Counted from the first letter of the stretch, positions 9,300-22,419 are shown. The stretch: DNA of 64,000 nucleotides from Lophius americanus (GCA_037951165.1 JBBDHG010000124.1:2667001-2731000); one strand, 5' to 3'. Notes: generated by a model from the sequence alone, not told the origin. A program made the numbers and translations.

Positions 9300-9811
9300 A
9301 ATGTCAGATCTTCCTTGTGACCTGAGTGGTAATCTGAGTCATTCCAGAGGAAAGAAACCAACAGACGGATGGTTCAGGATGTAGAACTGAACAAGTTACC
9401 ATTAAACTACCTGGAAGACTGGACCTTAAAAAGAGTCCATCAGAACACTTGTCACAGCTTCAGGACCTGGTTGTTACTCTAATCATCATCATGTTCAGTA
9501 TTAGTTTACAGCAACATTATCAAGTGATACATTTCATTTATGACTCTATAGTATCATTAGAAGGAAAAATATAACGCTCAGTATCATGCTGATATATTTG
9601 GATGACATGTCTTGTCTAATAACTGTTTGATTCAGTTTCTATGTGATACACTGGGAAAGAACGTTACATGTTTTGGAAAGTGAAGTCCAATACAAACATA
9701 TCATTCGCATATACACACAAACATGATCCTTAGTCTAACTACATAAAACTATATCATTAGCCTATACAGACACACATGATCTTTAGTCTAAAAACCACAG
9801 TTTCAAAACCA
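9300..9811. other. Lectin 3' flank, unit A
   Basis: No gene seen. A short imperfect duplication (ACAAACATGATCCTTAGTCT near 9718 and ACACATGATCTTTAGTCT near 9773, each near CATATCATT or TATATCATTAGC) lies just before the LINE. The corresponding stretches in B-D hold the same. Confidence 0.5.
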
Positions 9812-11503
9812 TTTCTCATCCCGGCCGCTTCACACTCGGCTTTAAATCATCACAGTGCGAGCTAGAGGTCAGTATTTGAATGTGCCAATAGCACCACATC
9901 ATCCGAAAAAAGCAGAGACGGGACCCTAAGACCACTGAACCCGAGACCCTCCGCCACTTGGCTACGCCTAGAAATTCTGTCCATAAAAATTTGATGACCA
10001 CATAATGTTGCAGAGGCGTGTCAGCCATGACAGCCATACAACATCCAGAGCTTTCAGATACTCAGGGCGGATCTCATCCACCCCCGGGACGTTGCCACCG
10101 CGGAGTTGTATAACAGCCGCAGCAACCTCAGCCCCAGTGAACAGTGGATCCACCTCCAAGTCATTCCGCTCTGGTTCCTCCTGGGAATACGTGTTGGTTT
10201 GGATTGAGGAGATGCCCAGAGTATTCCTTCCACCGCCCGACAACTTTCTCAGTTGAGTTCAGCAAATACCCATCCAGCCCGTCAACAGAGTGGAAACAAT
10301 GACCACTTTCCCCCCCTGAGACGCCGGACAGTTTACCAGAATTTCTTCTAGGCCGACCGAAATTCTTCTTCCATGGTGTCAGCAAACTTCTCCCACGATC
10401 GGGTTTTTGTCTCTGTGACTACCACAGCGACGTGTCGCTTGGCCTGCCGGTAGCTGTCAGCTGCTTCAGAAGTCGATCAATGATCTGCGACCTAGGGTGT
10501 CCTGGTGCCAAATGCACTGGTGGACACCCTTTTGTTTGAACATGGTGTTTGCTATGGACAAACTGTGACTAGTACAGAAGTCCAATAACTGAACACCACT
10601 AGGGTTCAGATCAGGCAGGCCAGTCCTCCCAATTCCGCCACTCCAGGTCTCACTGTCATTGCCCACGTATGCATTCAAGTCTCACAGTAGGACAATGGAG
10701 TCCCCAGTTGGGGTGCTTTCCAGCACCCGCTCCAAGGACTCCAGAAAAGGTTGGTTCTCTGAACTGCTCTTTGGCGCATAAGCGTACACAACAGTCAGGA
10801 CCCGTTACCCAACCCGAATGCGCAGGGAAGCAATCCTTTCATCCACTGGGGTAAACCCCAATACATGGGCAGAGAGCTTCTCTTCCGCCTCTCAACTGAA
10901 GCAACTCCAGCATAGTAGAGGGTGCAGGTTGGTCCCCCATCGAGAAGGCAGGTTCCAGAGCCATGGCTGTGTGTAGAGGCGAGCCCGACTATATCTAGTC
11001 TGTGCCTCTCAACCTCTCGCACAAGCTCAGGCTCCTTCTCCATCAGTGACGTAACATTCCATGAACCCATCGTCAGCTTTTCTAGCCGGGGATTGGACCG
11101 CCAAGGCCGCTGCCTTTTCCTACTGCCCGATCCACAATGCACCGAACCCCTGCGGATTCCTCCGTGGGTGTTGGGCCCATCGGAGGACGGACCGATGTCC
11201 ATGCTTTGGGCTAAACCCGACCGAGCCCCATGGGTGAAGGCCTGGCCACCAGACGCTCGCTGGCGGGCGGGCCTCTACTCCGGGCCTGGCTCCAGGGTGG
11301 GGCCCCGGTAACCCTCCGGGCAAAGTACTTCAGTCCTTGATTTTTCCTCTCATCAGGGGTCTTGACCGCTCTTTGTCTGACCCTTCCATTAGGACCTCTT
11401 TGCCATGGGAGACCCTACCAGGGGCAAATTGCCCCAGACAACACAGCTCCTAGGTACTCAAACCCCTCCACCACGATAAGGCGGCGGTTGTCGAAGGGGT
11501 CAT
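9812..11503 (-). mobile_element. Internally deleted APE/RT LINE, unit A
   Basis: Minus-strand non-LTR retrotransposon remnant, probably RTE-type (Rex3-like is a guess). From right to left: endonuclease start MGSWNVTSL, LVREVERHRLDIVGL, NAYVGND, WHQDTLGRRSLIDF, then RT entry GRWKEY, NVPGVDEIRPEYLKALD, LSWLTRLCN and the catalytic box FSDD near 9905. The stop in place of G of GDFNA (10682-10684) kills the endonuclease. Two internal deletions (near 10460 and 9968) remove the EN-RT linker and the central palm motifs. Not mobile. Confidence 0.85.
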
Positions 11504-12522
11504 AACTGAATTTAACTGAGAATAATCTGATTTACAATTTCACCGAAGACCTAAGACAGACATTCTAATACTATATTTAGTTTTACTTAAAGACACTTTT
11601 AAATAAATTGGTTTAAAATACAAATCAATATGAATTCCAAAGGTATTCTTTTTTGAGCACTTAAAAGCAGCCACCAATGTCCACCATAAGCCCCATTGTA
11701 AGAGACAAAACAAGACTTTAATATAGAAAATATGATGATGGTGGTGATGATAAGGCGCTGAATCTGGTAGTTTCTATTTCACTATGCTGTTGCTGCTGCT
11801 GCTGATGGTTTTTTCTGTGCTATAGGAAAGTGCTAAATTTCGACATTGTATTTTTTAGTCTCAGATTTATTGTAAAAAACAATTATGCAAAGGACCGTTA
11901 TAAGACATCACTTTTTTGACTTGTAAAAATTGTCTTGGTTTTATGATAAATAGTTTAAGTAGAAACGTTCATGTCAATGATGTTTCGCATGAAAAACAAT
12001 CCAAAGGAATAATTTTATCTCAAAGAAAGGAATTCATTATTGTGTTTGTTGAGGTGAACTTCAGAATGTGAGCTTTATTTTCATGAGACAATGAAGAATA
12101 TAATAATCCCTTGTATACCTCTTCACTCTTTAATTTTGGCCAATACATTATTTGCATATGAACTGCATAATTAAAAAAGAGCAATTTAGGGAATATAATT
12201 TAGTGATATCCAAGGTGAATAATCTGAAATTATGATTCATCTATCCAATAAGACATATAATACATCAAATTGAATTGTTATTACCACTGAACTACGGCTA
12301 GCAACAAAAAAGAAAAGAAAAAAGTGCCTACTCCTCCGTCTGCTGTTGAAAACCTTTTTCACTGTAATTCTCTGATCCACCTAATGTAAGGCGGTTTATA
12401 GCTTAAGGGTGCCACAGAGTGTTCAGTATGACTATTTTCATGTCTGTATGTTAGGTAGAACACCCGGTCCTCACATTGTGGGTCTTTTTCTCCTGGTCCT
12501 CATAAAGAGTTATGTACAAGAA
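11504..12522. other. AT-rich flank with short simple repeats, unit A
   Basis: About 1 kb of AT-rich DNA without a recognisable gene. It includes a GATGATGGTGGTGATGA tract (about 11732) and TGCTGTTGCTGCTGCTGCTG (about 11784). A and D share variants here against B and C. Confidence 0.5.
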
Positions 12523-12547
12523 TGTGTGTGTGTGTGTGTGTGTGTGT
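12523..12547. repeat. TG microsatellite 1, unit A
   Basis: 25 bp of TG. The same locus is 81 bp in B, 57 bp in C and 25 bp in D. Confidence 0.95.
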
Positions 12548-12583
12548 TTGTGTGCGTTTGTGAGTGTTTGTATAAGAGAGAGA

Positions 12584-12769
12584 GATAAGATAAACCTTTA
12601 TTAGTCCCACAATGGGGAAATTGCAGGATTACGGCAGCAAGAGCATTTTACAGAATACAGAATAACAGAGCAACATTGTGTAAAATTAAATTAAATTAAA
12701 TGTGCAGTAGTGGACATGTTGGGTAGTGTATTGTCCCATAGTGCAAAGTGCAAGTGAGGTAGGTGTGTG

Positions 12770-12829
<60 letters not shown>

Positions 12830-13043
12830 TTTTACTAGCAGTGCTGGCTAAAAAGCCTGACCGCTGCAGGAAGGAAAGATCAGCAATATTGCTCCTTCAC
12901 ACACTTGGGGTGAAGGAGCCTGTCGCTGAAGGAGCTCTCCAGTGCAGAGATGGTGTCCTGCATGGTGATGGTTATGCACTCGGTGCATAACCATGGGCCA
13001 CTGTATTGAATACCTGTGCGGACGATGTGGACTCCAACAATTA
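12584..13043 (-). mobile_element. 5'-truncated LINE 3' end with TG tract, unit A
   Basis: The minus-strand element ends at the left with the tail TTTATTAGTCCCACAATGGG. The right part (from GCTGACCGCTGCAGGAAGGA to about 13043) resembles a common fish LINE 3' region (CTCCTTCACACACTTGGGGT, CAGAGATGGTGTCCTGCATG). A 64-bp TG tract (12763-12826, one GC interruption) sits inside it. No intact ORF. Confidence 0.6.
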
Positions 13044-13324
13044 ACCTCCCAGTGGTTCACATCTCAGATCTTAATGCTGACCTTCTCATGGGGGGTCTTA
13101 CCCTCCATTTTTATTTAATTTTTTTTTTTTATTATTTTGCTTAATCATAAGTATGAGCATCCCATCTCTTGACTTTAACATATTGCAACCACCCACAGAT
13201 ATGTAGGGTTAGGGTTCACTCTATAATCTGTCTGATCCACTCTGGAGAACAGGAAAAAGGCAGGTAGGAGTTCAGACATGTAGAAATACTGCGACTGTTG
13301 TTTTTCACGCACAGAATCTACAAT
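13044..13324. other. Unit A/B spacer
   Basis: Nothing assigned. It has a T-rich run (about 13118-13131) and a two-copy TTAGGG stretch (13204-13216). It leads directly into the inverted lectin pseudogene of the next unit. The equivalents before C, D and E are the same apart from single bases. Confidence 0.4.
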
Positions 13325-13358
13325 CTGGTATAAATAAAGAAACTTAGAAAAGACTAAC

Positions 13359-13756
13359 CTGGTCTGGCAGGTCTCAGTAGTTTCCGAGCCCTCACCTCTG
13401 CTCCTGTGGAGCACAACTGGACCACATGAATGTTGGAGTCAGATAGAAGCACATCTGACTGACTGTGTGTTCAAACAAAGAGCTTCAATACTGACCTGGA
13501 GCTTTTTCTTCAGCTGGAGCTGCAGAGGGAACCACAACAAGAACAGCATGTTAGAGAAGAGTTCTTCAGAACATGGATTCTAGTGTGTGTATGAATGATC
13601 TGAGCTGCAAAGGCAGCACAGAGGAGGATGGAGAGGACCAACCACCATCATCACCAATGGTGATGATCTACAGATTGTTCTCTGTGCAGGAAACAGACCT
13701 GGCAGTAAAGAAACAGAGATAGCAGAACCATGATCTTCACTGCAGGAGAAGGAGCA
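13359..13756 (-). pseudogene. Inverted lectin 5' pseudogene, unit B
   Basis: Same structure and same disabling changes as in unit A (exon 2-like 13605-13681). The stretch before exon 3 reads GAGCTTTTTCTTC, shared only with unit E. Confidence 0.8.
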
Positions 13757-13990
13757 CATGGCGTTACACAATCCTGAGCAGGCGGTTGGACTCTGTTTGC
13801 ACAGAGGAATATTTAGCAAGAAGATAGTTTCTTCGTTGAGGAGAAAAAAATTTGAAGAGAGAATATCTCCTCAAGAATTATCAAAATTCTACAAGAATAC
13901 ATGAATAAATTTGCAATTTAAAATAGAATCAGAATCAGAATGCCTTTATTGTCATAGCATGTACCACATACGAAGAAATGATGGTATCTC

Positions 13991-14108
13991 GGTCCTGGTC
14001 CTCTCCATCCTCCTCTGTGCTGCCTTTGCAGGTCAGATCATTCAGACACACACTAGAATCCATGTTCTCAGGAGCTCTTCTCTAACATGCTGTTCTTGTT
14101 GTGGTTCC
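13991..14108 (+). pseudogene. Lectin exon 2/intron 2 fragment, unit B
   Basis: Matches the unit A fragment over its length, with donor GT intact and nothing of exon 3. Confidence 0.8.
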
Positions 14109-14669
14109 TTAACAAGTCAGGTCTTCATGTTTCTTTTTAATAGAGAGTTCCCAAGGTGCTTTTCTTGTGCTAAATATTAGAAATGACCATCCCTATATCA
14201 GAACACAAAACTGTGATCCAGTAACAACTTTTTCATCATCTTCCTCGTTGGTCTTTCGAGGTCAAGCTTTTCTTCATCGTCTTTTCTACCTCGGTCTGTC
14301 ATACCAGTGTTTGGTTTTTCCATTCCAGGCTAATGTACAAATACTGGGCCCCACTCTCTGGAGAACACTACAACAATGGTTATGCATTTCTTTACACATG
14401 TAAAAATAGAATCCAACTATCACAAATTGAAATTGTCAGCACAAAATGTCCACTTAGTTATTCGGGCAAGTTCCAACTGAATTTACTGCTGTTGATTGAA
14501 CTAAGTTGATCAAATTAAACCCAAGTTAATTCATCAAGGTTGATTCCATTTAGTAATTTACTTACAACTTATTTGTTAATATTAGTTTCCAAGTTAATTT
14601 TTTAATATTGACATACTGGTGTTGATTCCAATTAGTTACTTGGTATTGGTCCACCGAAATGGAAAATAT

Positions 14670-15083
14670 CTAGAGATGTAGGAAAGGGGTAGAGGTAACA
14701 CAGGTGGAGGGTTTCATCATCTTGAACCTGAACTCAAAAAAAAAAAACTCAAATTCTTGCTGTGAGATTTCTGGGAAGCACTTTAGAGGGTGGGAAATCT
14801 CAAACTGTGAGTAAGCAGACTGGATAGGTAGAGTGGAGCAACCAGAAAGGACAGAACGGATTGAGTCAATTTGCGAATTGAAGAAAGCCATGAAATTATT
14901 ACAGTGCTCTTCTGTAATTTCTGGGACTGGTTTTGATAATGTTCAAGTAGAACAGTGACTGAGCCTCTCTAAGCGACTTTGAGTAGACTATTTGGTGTTC
15001 CCGAAACGCTAGCTTGTGGACAGTAAGACCTGAAGCCTTGTAACACTGCTCAAGGACACGCCCAGCTGCCTTCTACAGCAATC
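14670..15083 (-). mobile_element. L2-like LINE ORF2 fragment, unit B
   Basis: As in unit A, with a private 16-bp deletion near 14927 between two GGACT repeats. Confidence 0.6.
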
Positions 15084-17540
15084 ACACCAATAAACTCTGG
15101 ATGAGTTTCCTGTTAATAGCATTTACAGTCAGCTCTTGATAAGAGTCAAGGACACAATAAGTCTCTGAAGTCTCTGCAGCTGACCCAGAATGCTGAACAG
15201 AACACTTAAGGCCTAAGCTAGCTCTTAGCTATGCTGCTATAAGCTCAGAATGCTAGGTGGACTTCCCATGATGCTCTCTTCCTTCAGTTCTGAAGGTGTT
15301 CTGAATAAAGCTTTCATTGTGGAATGTTGGTATTTAAATAAAAGGGATTCAACAGACTTACAGACTTTCAACCCGTCTCACCAACTCTTTTGCAAACGTC
15401 AGATTTTTCTCAGCCTGTTGTTCACGGACCTCAGACCCTTAACTATAATACTCCTGACCCAATCCTCACATGGGAACACCTCCAGAACTTAACTTACAGG
15501 TTTTCAGTTTTCAGCACTTTTTCTGAACTGCTCCCAACAGAATCACTGAATACTCTTTCATACTATATCCTCACCCCAGCCTTCCTCCTCACCCCCACCT
15601 CACTGGCCTGGTGACTCTTCAAGAAGAAGAATAGACGTACCCAAACCATAAGCTTAACCCTCGACCAAAGGGATCCTTTTCCTGACTCAGACTTAAACCG
15701 CATTGATCTAATTATAGCCCTTAAAAAGTCGGGGAAATATAATCGGCGGTCGCTGTTGCTGTCGGGGACGACTGCGTAGGTCTAGTTTCTGAAGGTGTTG
15801 GACCACATCAGATCTGATGGCTCTCAGACTCTCGTGTGACGGCAGCTCACCCTCATGTCCACACAACCAGTGTTGGTGTTTTGGCGCCGACACAGACGGT
15901 CCCGTCTCTCCACATGGAGTCTTATTTTGACGACCATCAGTAACGATGTTGCCGTGATTGTTACGACAGTGAAACATATTTCCGGATGATTTATGAGACG
16001 TGTTGTTTCCTGGACTGAAGATTGGACAGAAGACGTGTTTGGATCATTTACTGACAGAGATAATAGGGACGTGATCACATGACAAACTTTAACCATTTAT
16101 TAAACATCATATCAACAGAGTAACTTTCAAATCCCTCAAGTTTACTGATTAACAGCATCTTTATCATCCTTTACAGGTATGCGTCTCATCATCGGTGGAA
16201 ATAACTGGACCTGTTTTTATTATTATATACAGACAGAGAACATTATAATTGTGACATAGAAGTACTGATTTATGGACAAAGATTTATATCCCAAATACAG
16301 GTAAATGTTTTACAGGAATATAAATCAGTTTATTCTTCTTGTCACTCTGTTTCGAAATTAGAACAATTTAAAACTTTTAACCCTATTTGGTCCTGCTCAG
16401 CTGTTTGGTTGAATACTTTTTGAGTCGCTATTTCTTATTGAAAAATGTGATTGAACCTGTTTATAATATGATGCAGTGGCAGAATGTTTATGATAAAGAG
16501 AAAGGGGCCAAGGATGGAGCTCTGGGGGTCACCACAGGTCAAAGGGGCCACCGAGGAGAAGGCGTTAACCACGGCTACTGAGAAAGTCTGACTCCATAAG
16601 TAGGATTTCTTTTGTTATATTAACGCTCACTAAACACGATTATGTAACTTCATACATCCAAAACAGAATAATAACCCTCAAACAAAAGGTTGAGATAATC
16701 TAATTAAAATCACAATATTTTCCACTGAAATACAAAATCCCATCATGAAAAAATGTAATGAGTCAGATTCTTTTTTTTACTGTTTAAAAACAAGTTTGAC
16801 CAAACAATTTGTTGGTTAAGGTTAAGTTAGAGTGTCTGAAATTAATTAAATTGATTAATTCCCCAAAGAAACAAAATGTGAAAATGAATATTTTTCTTGT
16901 GAGGACGTTAAAGAGCTAAGATTATTTTAAATGAAGGTTCAGCTAATCTCTTTCATCAGATCTGTGAACCAAAATGAAATAATTTAATCACATTATTAAG
17001 GTAAAAGATAACGAAACCATGGATCGAGTAAATGAGACTCATCTCATAAAACATTATGATTATAATTATTATGAGTTTCCAGCTAACTCAACTGACACAC
17101 AACAATGCAACAAAATTCAATTTGTTTTCACGAACTTAACTGTTTATTCTGCTCTACATGAAATAATTTAGGGAAAATGTAATGTTTTAACTGTTGTGAT
17201 CAAGCAATTCACTCCAAATTATTAAGTTGCATCAGATCAATCCATTTTTGTGGGTTCAAGAAGTCTTAATTTGAAATAATACCCGTTAAAGGGAGCGTCG
17301 TCTAAAAAACTAACATAAATATTACGTATTCATTGATCCGTGTGTCCGTTTGTTGAATTAAACTAAAAAAGTTCAATTTTTGAGGGTGGAAATGTTACCT
17401 ATAGCAGCAAACCACCTGTATTCACACGACGATTCAAATGTTGCCATTTTCTCTGGAAAGATCCTGATTGGTCCTCAGAAGAGCACGACATCATTATAAT
17501 TTTCTCTGAAAAAAAACCCCAAAACACAACAATCATTTAT

Positions 17541-18055
17541 CTTTCTGTAAACGCTTATCCTAGTGGTGTTCTGGGGGATGAGGGGGGGGCAAATCCCAGC
17601 TGACATTGGGTGAGATCACCTACACTCACATCAATGCGTGACTTCACACCCCATCATTTTTGCTGGTTTGCTAGTTTTGCGTATTGTTGTTTTGCATTCG
17701 TACGTCAATGTCGTGAAAATGATCCTGTGTGTTTGGGGGGCAGTTTCACAAGTATTGCGTTTTGCTCATTTACACACTGATGAAAACAGTATCCTTTCAA
17801 ATGTTTGATTTTCAGGCCCCTAAAACGCTGTTGTCTTCTAAAGATGAGGTCAAAACTAAACAGACATCTAAAACAACTGCTGTGTAATGTCTCCCCTGAC
17901 GGTCACCAGGTCCTACACAGGTTCTTGGACTGTGGATGGATCTTGCAGAACCTGAAGGGAACCCACTCAAAACATTGGAGAAGATGGAGTCCCCAAACAG
18001 ATGGTCCGAGGTTCTCGTCTGGATTTGAACCCAGAACCTTCTCATTGTGATGCAA
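17541..18055. repeat. Nested teleost repeat, unit B
   Basis: Same split repeat as at 4231 in unit A. It has a shorter G run (GAGGGGGGGC) and substitutions shared with E (ACCAGGTCC, GGATCTTGC). Confidence 0.55.
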
Positions 18056-18658
18056 CGATGTAATGAATACTTAAAAGTGTAGATTTGGAAGAACGTGTCC
18101 TGCTGACATGGGTTCATGTTAGAGTCAGATGATCAGGAGACAATAATTGTTTTTACAGGATTCTGTCTTACTTTTCTCTTGAGCTTAAACTCATTCTTAA
18201 ATTAGCAGGATTTAGAGGTGATCAACGTGTCTGAGCTTCATCTCCTCCAAACATCTCCTGTTCGATCTTTGGCTCATGTCCCACTCCTCCAGCAGGTCTC
18301 ATGAAGATCCATCCAGTAGTTTGTGTCTGATCCTGCTAAAACACACACACAAACAAACAAACAAACAAACTTCCCTGATGGAGCTAATGAAGTCCTTCTC
18401 TTCAAGTCACAATTTTATTGCTCCCAGAATGCTTTGCAGCTTACAGCATGCCATTGTAATGGCGCTGATAAACCAGAATACTGTACAGGTTTTACTGTAA
18501 ATGATAATGGTAATAAAACGTTTACAGTGTAGAGACAGAAACCAAAGGCCTTCTATTACACTGTAAACTTTAACAAGTTGACTTTACTGGAAATGAATTG
18601 GAGAAATAAGTAAAGTTGATCATTCCTTTAAGGTTGAACAAACTGTATTAAGTCTTAA

Positions 18659-18680
18659 CTCGGTCACCATGGTGACCGAG
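18659..18680. promoter_or_regulatory. Perfect 22-bp palindrome, unit B
   Basis: The palindrome of unit A is preserved without change. Confidence 0.45.
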
Positions 18681-19336
18681 GATCATTGAGTTTGCTTCAG
18701 TTGGTTCTGGGTGGATGTTTGCCTCATCATCAAACTTCATCACCACAGAAGAAGAAGGAATCAAACATCTTATGTTGATTCTGTCAATAATAATAATAAT
18801 AATAATTGGTGTTTCATTCTCTCATTATCCTCGCTAAATGTGGGGGTAGTGGTTGACATCCTCTATGAAGCAAGATGTTCTGCTCCACAGGGTTCTTCTC
18901 AGTGAGGTCAATGAGGGCAGCATCATCAGCAGATAAAAGATCTCAGATCAGTTGCTCCGCATCTTTGTTTGAGTTTGGTACCGGATGTAGACGCCGTCTC
19001 TGACTTCAGCATCTCCAGTGGTCTTCTGGAGCGTCATGATGAAGAAGATGGTGAGAAGAGCTGGAGCGAGGACACAGACCAGTTTGTCTTCACTGACTGG
19101 TAGCTGATCCACAGAAGATTCTGTTATTGTTCATGATTCTGGTGTCATTAGTTCAGGAGACATTAAAGCAGCCCGGTGTCAGTTTTCAACAATCAAACTG
19201 ATCTGGAACCAAACCAACCAGGCAGTGGTTCATGAAGACTGTCAGGAAAACAGGTCAGAGTCCAGGGTTACACAGTGAAATCATCTTCCCCCGCATGTTG
19301 CAGAATCGGGCCAACATCAGTTGATACTGCCGCCCA

Positions 19337-19385
19337 CACGCCCACGTGGGCGTGACCCAGCGCGGTTCAGGTGTGTGTATATAAA
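19337..19385 (+). promoter_or_regulatory. Lectin gene B core promoter, AP-1 site lost
   Basis: The palindrome (19337-19354) and TATATAAA (19378-19385) are intact. The AP-1/ARE position (19353-19359) reads TGACCCA instead of TGACTCA, unique to this copy. Exon 1 ends at 19461. Confidence 0.75.
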
Positions 19386-19573
19386 GAGCAGAGCGGCGTC
19401 CAGTCGTCACTTAAACCCTCAGCAGAAACCTGAACATCATCTCCTCACCTTTACCTGACAGGTAAGACACCTGCTGGCTCCTCCTCCTGCAGTGAAGATC
19501 ATGGTTCTGCTGTCTCTGTTTCTTTACTGCCAGGCCTGTTTCCTCCACAGAGAACAATCTGTAGATCATCACC

Positions 19574-22419
19574 ATGAAGACGGTCCTGGTCCTCTCCATC
19601 CTCCTCTGTGCTGCCTTTGCAGGTCAGATCATTCAGACGCACATTAGGATCCATGTTCTCAGGAGCTCTTCTCTAACATGCTGTTCTTGTTGTGGTTCCC
19701 TCTGCAGCTCCAGCTGAAGAAAAAGCTCCAGGTCAGTATTGAAGCTCTTTGTTTGAACACACAGTCAGTCAGACGTGCTTCTATCTGACTCCAACATTCA
19801 TGTGGTCCTTCCACAGGAGCAGCAGTGGAGGTTGTGAAAGAAGAAGTGGCTGCTGCACCAGGTGAGTCTCTTCTCTGAAGGTCCTTCAGGTGATGTCAGG
19901 ATGGAGATTCTCTGCACACAGAGAGACTTTTGTGCCTAAAATAAACCCAGTTGTGGTTAAAATGGGAATCTCTGGAGGCTGAGAAGTGCAGCTCTATGAA
20001 TGCAGGTGGATTTGATCGTTGGGGGAGCAGGGACGGCCAGGTTGGCTGTTTCACCTGCAGGACTGATGACATCATTCTAAGCTGCGGCCTAATCTGCTCA
20101 TGCTAATGAGTTCCTGTTAGCATGATGTCATAGCTTGAGGTCTGATGAAGCTGTTGGTGTTTCAGAGATGGAGAACATGATGATGGAGACAGAAGATGTG
20201 AAAGAAGTTCTGCCAGAAGATTCTGTTCCTGTTCTTGGAGACGGTAATCAGACAGGACTTTTATATAAAACGTGTTTATTTAGACTCACATCTAGACATA
20301 TGAGGAAAGTTACTGTGGTATCCTTGACCACTGTTAAAGAAACTTAATGCATTTTCCCTGAAAAACAAAAAAGTTGACAGAGACAAAATTCAAGTGCAAT
20401 TTGACTAATCTCATTTTCACCAATATCTTAGGTCTTTATTTCCAACTCCTACTAGTGTTTCGCTCCTTCAGAGCAGGAGGACCATCAGGGTATTTCTGCA
20501 GGTGTCTGCAAGTTACTCCTCTCTCTCTTCTGTCTCTCTGCAGCTCGCAATAACTTCTGTCCAGACCACTGGACCCACCAAGGCTCTCGCTGCTACGTCT
20601 TCGTCAGTAGTAGCTTGAGCTGGTACAAAGCTAAGGTAGTGATACGCTAACACCTCTATGCTAAGCTAACACTTGTTCTATAACACGGAGGCTTAGAGAC
20701 TCTGGACGGTGATGGTTTCTGTTGGTAGGTCAGGAACTCAACACACTTCCATGTAGAGGACGAAGGTGAAGACTTGAAATGTTACAAAGACGCCTCTGTG
20801 CTTCCTCTGTCCAACAGGAGCACTGCCAAATCCTGGGAGCTCACCTGGCCTCGGCCACCAACCCCAGAGAGTACGCCTTCCTCCAGCAGATGACAAAGAC
20901 AGCTGGTCAGAGCATGGCATGGATGGGAGGCTTCAACGTGCAGGTATGAATTCATGAAGAATCACCAGGTCCAGACCAGGTCCGGTCCAGAGACTTTCAC
21001 GAGATTCCTGACACTCTTGCTCTTTGTCTCTCAGGGAACCTGGATGTGGAGCGACGGTGAAGGTTTCTATTACAACAACTGGTACTCCTCCTCCACCCCC
21101 AGCACCAACTCCTGCTTGTTCTTACGCTCCTCCTGTAAGTCCTCCTGTTAGTTTTGGTCCGATAGAGACATCGTCTTTATCCTGTTTGTTTACTCAGAGG
21201 GGAAACGACATGAAGGAAACATAATAATAATAATACATTTAATTTATAATGCACTTAACATGAAGACATCTTTGTCAAAGCCTGACTTTAAGTCAAGGGA
21301 ACATTCACCAAACTAGTGACGTTTTTAGAAGGTGCTCTCTTTCTACATGTTTTGATATGTGATCCAGATCAGGGAGAACCAGAATCTTTTTTAATCTTCA
21401 TTAACTTCAGTTTGTACAGAAAGCAGCAGCCAGATTCTTCACCAAAGCCAAACAGAAAGACGTTATTCCTCCCATTTCAGCCTCCCGTCATCGGCTTGCG
21501 GTCACTTTTAGAAATGATTTCAGAATTTTGTCGATAACTTTTAAGGTCTGTTCTGGACTCACTCTGAAATACATCAAAGGTGATGTCCTGACTCATTACA
21601 TCGAAACCTGAGGTCCTTTCAGCCGTCCTTTAATCCAGGCTAAGGACCAAGGAAGGCCAGGTCTTCTCAAGCTCTCTGGAATAATCCTGATGGGATCAGA
21701 CTGTTATGATCCATAACCTCTTTTGAATCGGGTTTTAAACACATCTCTAAGAATGCACTTTAGGGGGTCTTGGTCCAAATGTTGCTGTATTTACTGAATT
21801 TAAATGTAACTGGGAGCGTTGTGAGTCAAAGGAGACTTATTCCCCGTTTAGATGACACTTCCTCTTCTTCTTTCAGTTATTCCCCTTCGGGGTCGCCACA
21901 ACGGATCCTCCCATCCTAATTTAAAGCCGGTACATTGCTAACTTATGGAACCTGGCAGTTGTTATTAATCCGGCCAATGACCAATACGGTTTGAAATCAG
22001 TTTTATGTTGCGCATGTTTACTTAGCATAGGTTTTACGCCGGAAACAACCCTCCCCATTTATCCGGGCTTGGGTCCGCCTTAGAAGTTCACTGGCTTCTG
22101 ACCCCTCGTTGGCTTAGTTCCCCATTTAGGTGACACCAATTAGATTGCTATCTTGTGCAGAGATGGAAATTGAAGCTTTGGAACTTCAGATCAAAAACGT
22201 ACATTTCAGGCCGCCAAAATGTTGTTGTAATTAAAATTGTCCATTTGTCATCCATGCAAATATAAAATTAGACTTTTAATAAAGGGAAGAGAGTAAAACA
22301 TGAATTACTACACTTAATGATGTTTCTTTTTGTTAAATCTAATCTCAGATGGATGGGGAAACTACAACTGTAACCACGCACAAAGCTTCATCTGCTCCAA
22401 GGACCCTTTCAGCTGTTAA
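19574..22419 (+). CDS. Secreted C-type lectin, copy B
   Basis: Same nine-exon structure as copy A, offset by exactly 13321 bp. Coding exons are 19551-19622 (ATG 19574), 19708-19731, 19817-19861, 20166-20243, 20544-20635, 20818-20943, 21035-21134 and 22349-22419. All splice borders are intact and the predicted 194-residue protein is identical to copy A (H77, V51). The only nearby change likely to matter is the altered AP-1-like site in its promoter, so expression could differ while the protein does not. Confidence 0.9.
21414..21611 (+). mobile_element. L2-like LINE fragment in intron 8, unit B
   Basis: As in unit A. It shares the A-type variant CCCATTTCAG against CCCGTTTCAG in C, D and E. Confidence 0.6.
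21872..22121. repeat. Teleost repeat in intron 8, unit B
   Basis: Same element as at 8551 in unit A. Confidence 0.55.

Larger units (their letters stand above)
1..13324 (+). repeat. Tandem array unit A (~13.3 kb)
   Basis: First unit of a head-to-tail array. Its first bases (CTGGTATAAATAAAG) recur at 13325, 26681 (identical) and 54024, and at 40040 with one change. It holds one intact lectin gene, fragments of a second inverted copy, and a shared set of retroelement remnants. Private features are a ~12-bp deletion near 5904 (upstream of the promoter) and a 10-13 bp rearrangement in the LINE near 10195. The true duplication junction cannot be placed inside the window because every unit is continuous with the next. 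Confidence 0.95.

Noticed and set aside
10795..11323. Open frames of 129 codons (plus) and 67-135 codons (minus) over the same DNA
   Set aside because: The minus-strand frame is the LINE endonuclease. The plus-strand frames and the other minus frames are shadows of it.
12763..12990. Frame beginning with a long Val-Cys repeat
   Set aside because: It is the TG microsatellite read in frame, followed by LINE sequence.
13204..13216. Telomere-like TAGGGTTAGGGTT
   Set aside because: Only two repeat copies; too short to be a meaningful interstitial telomere.
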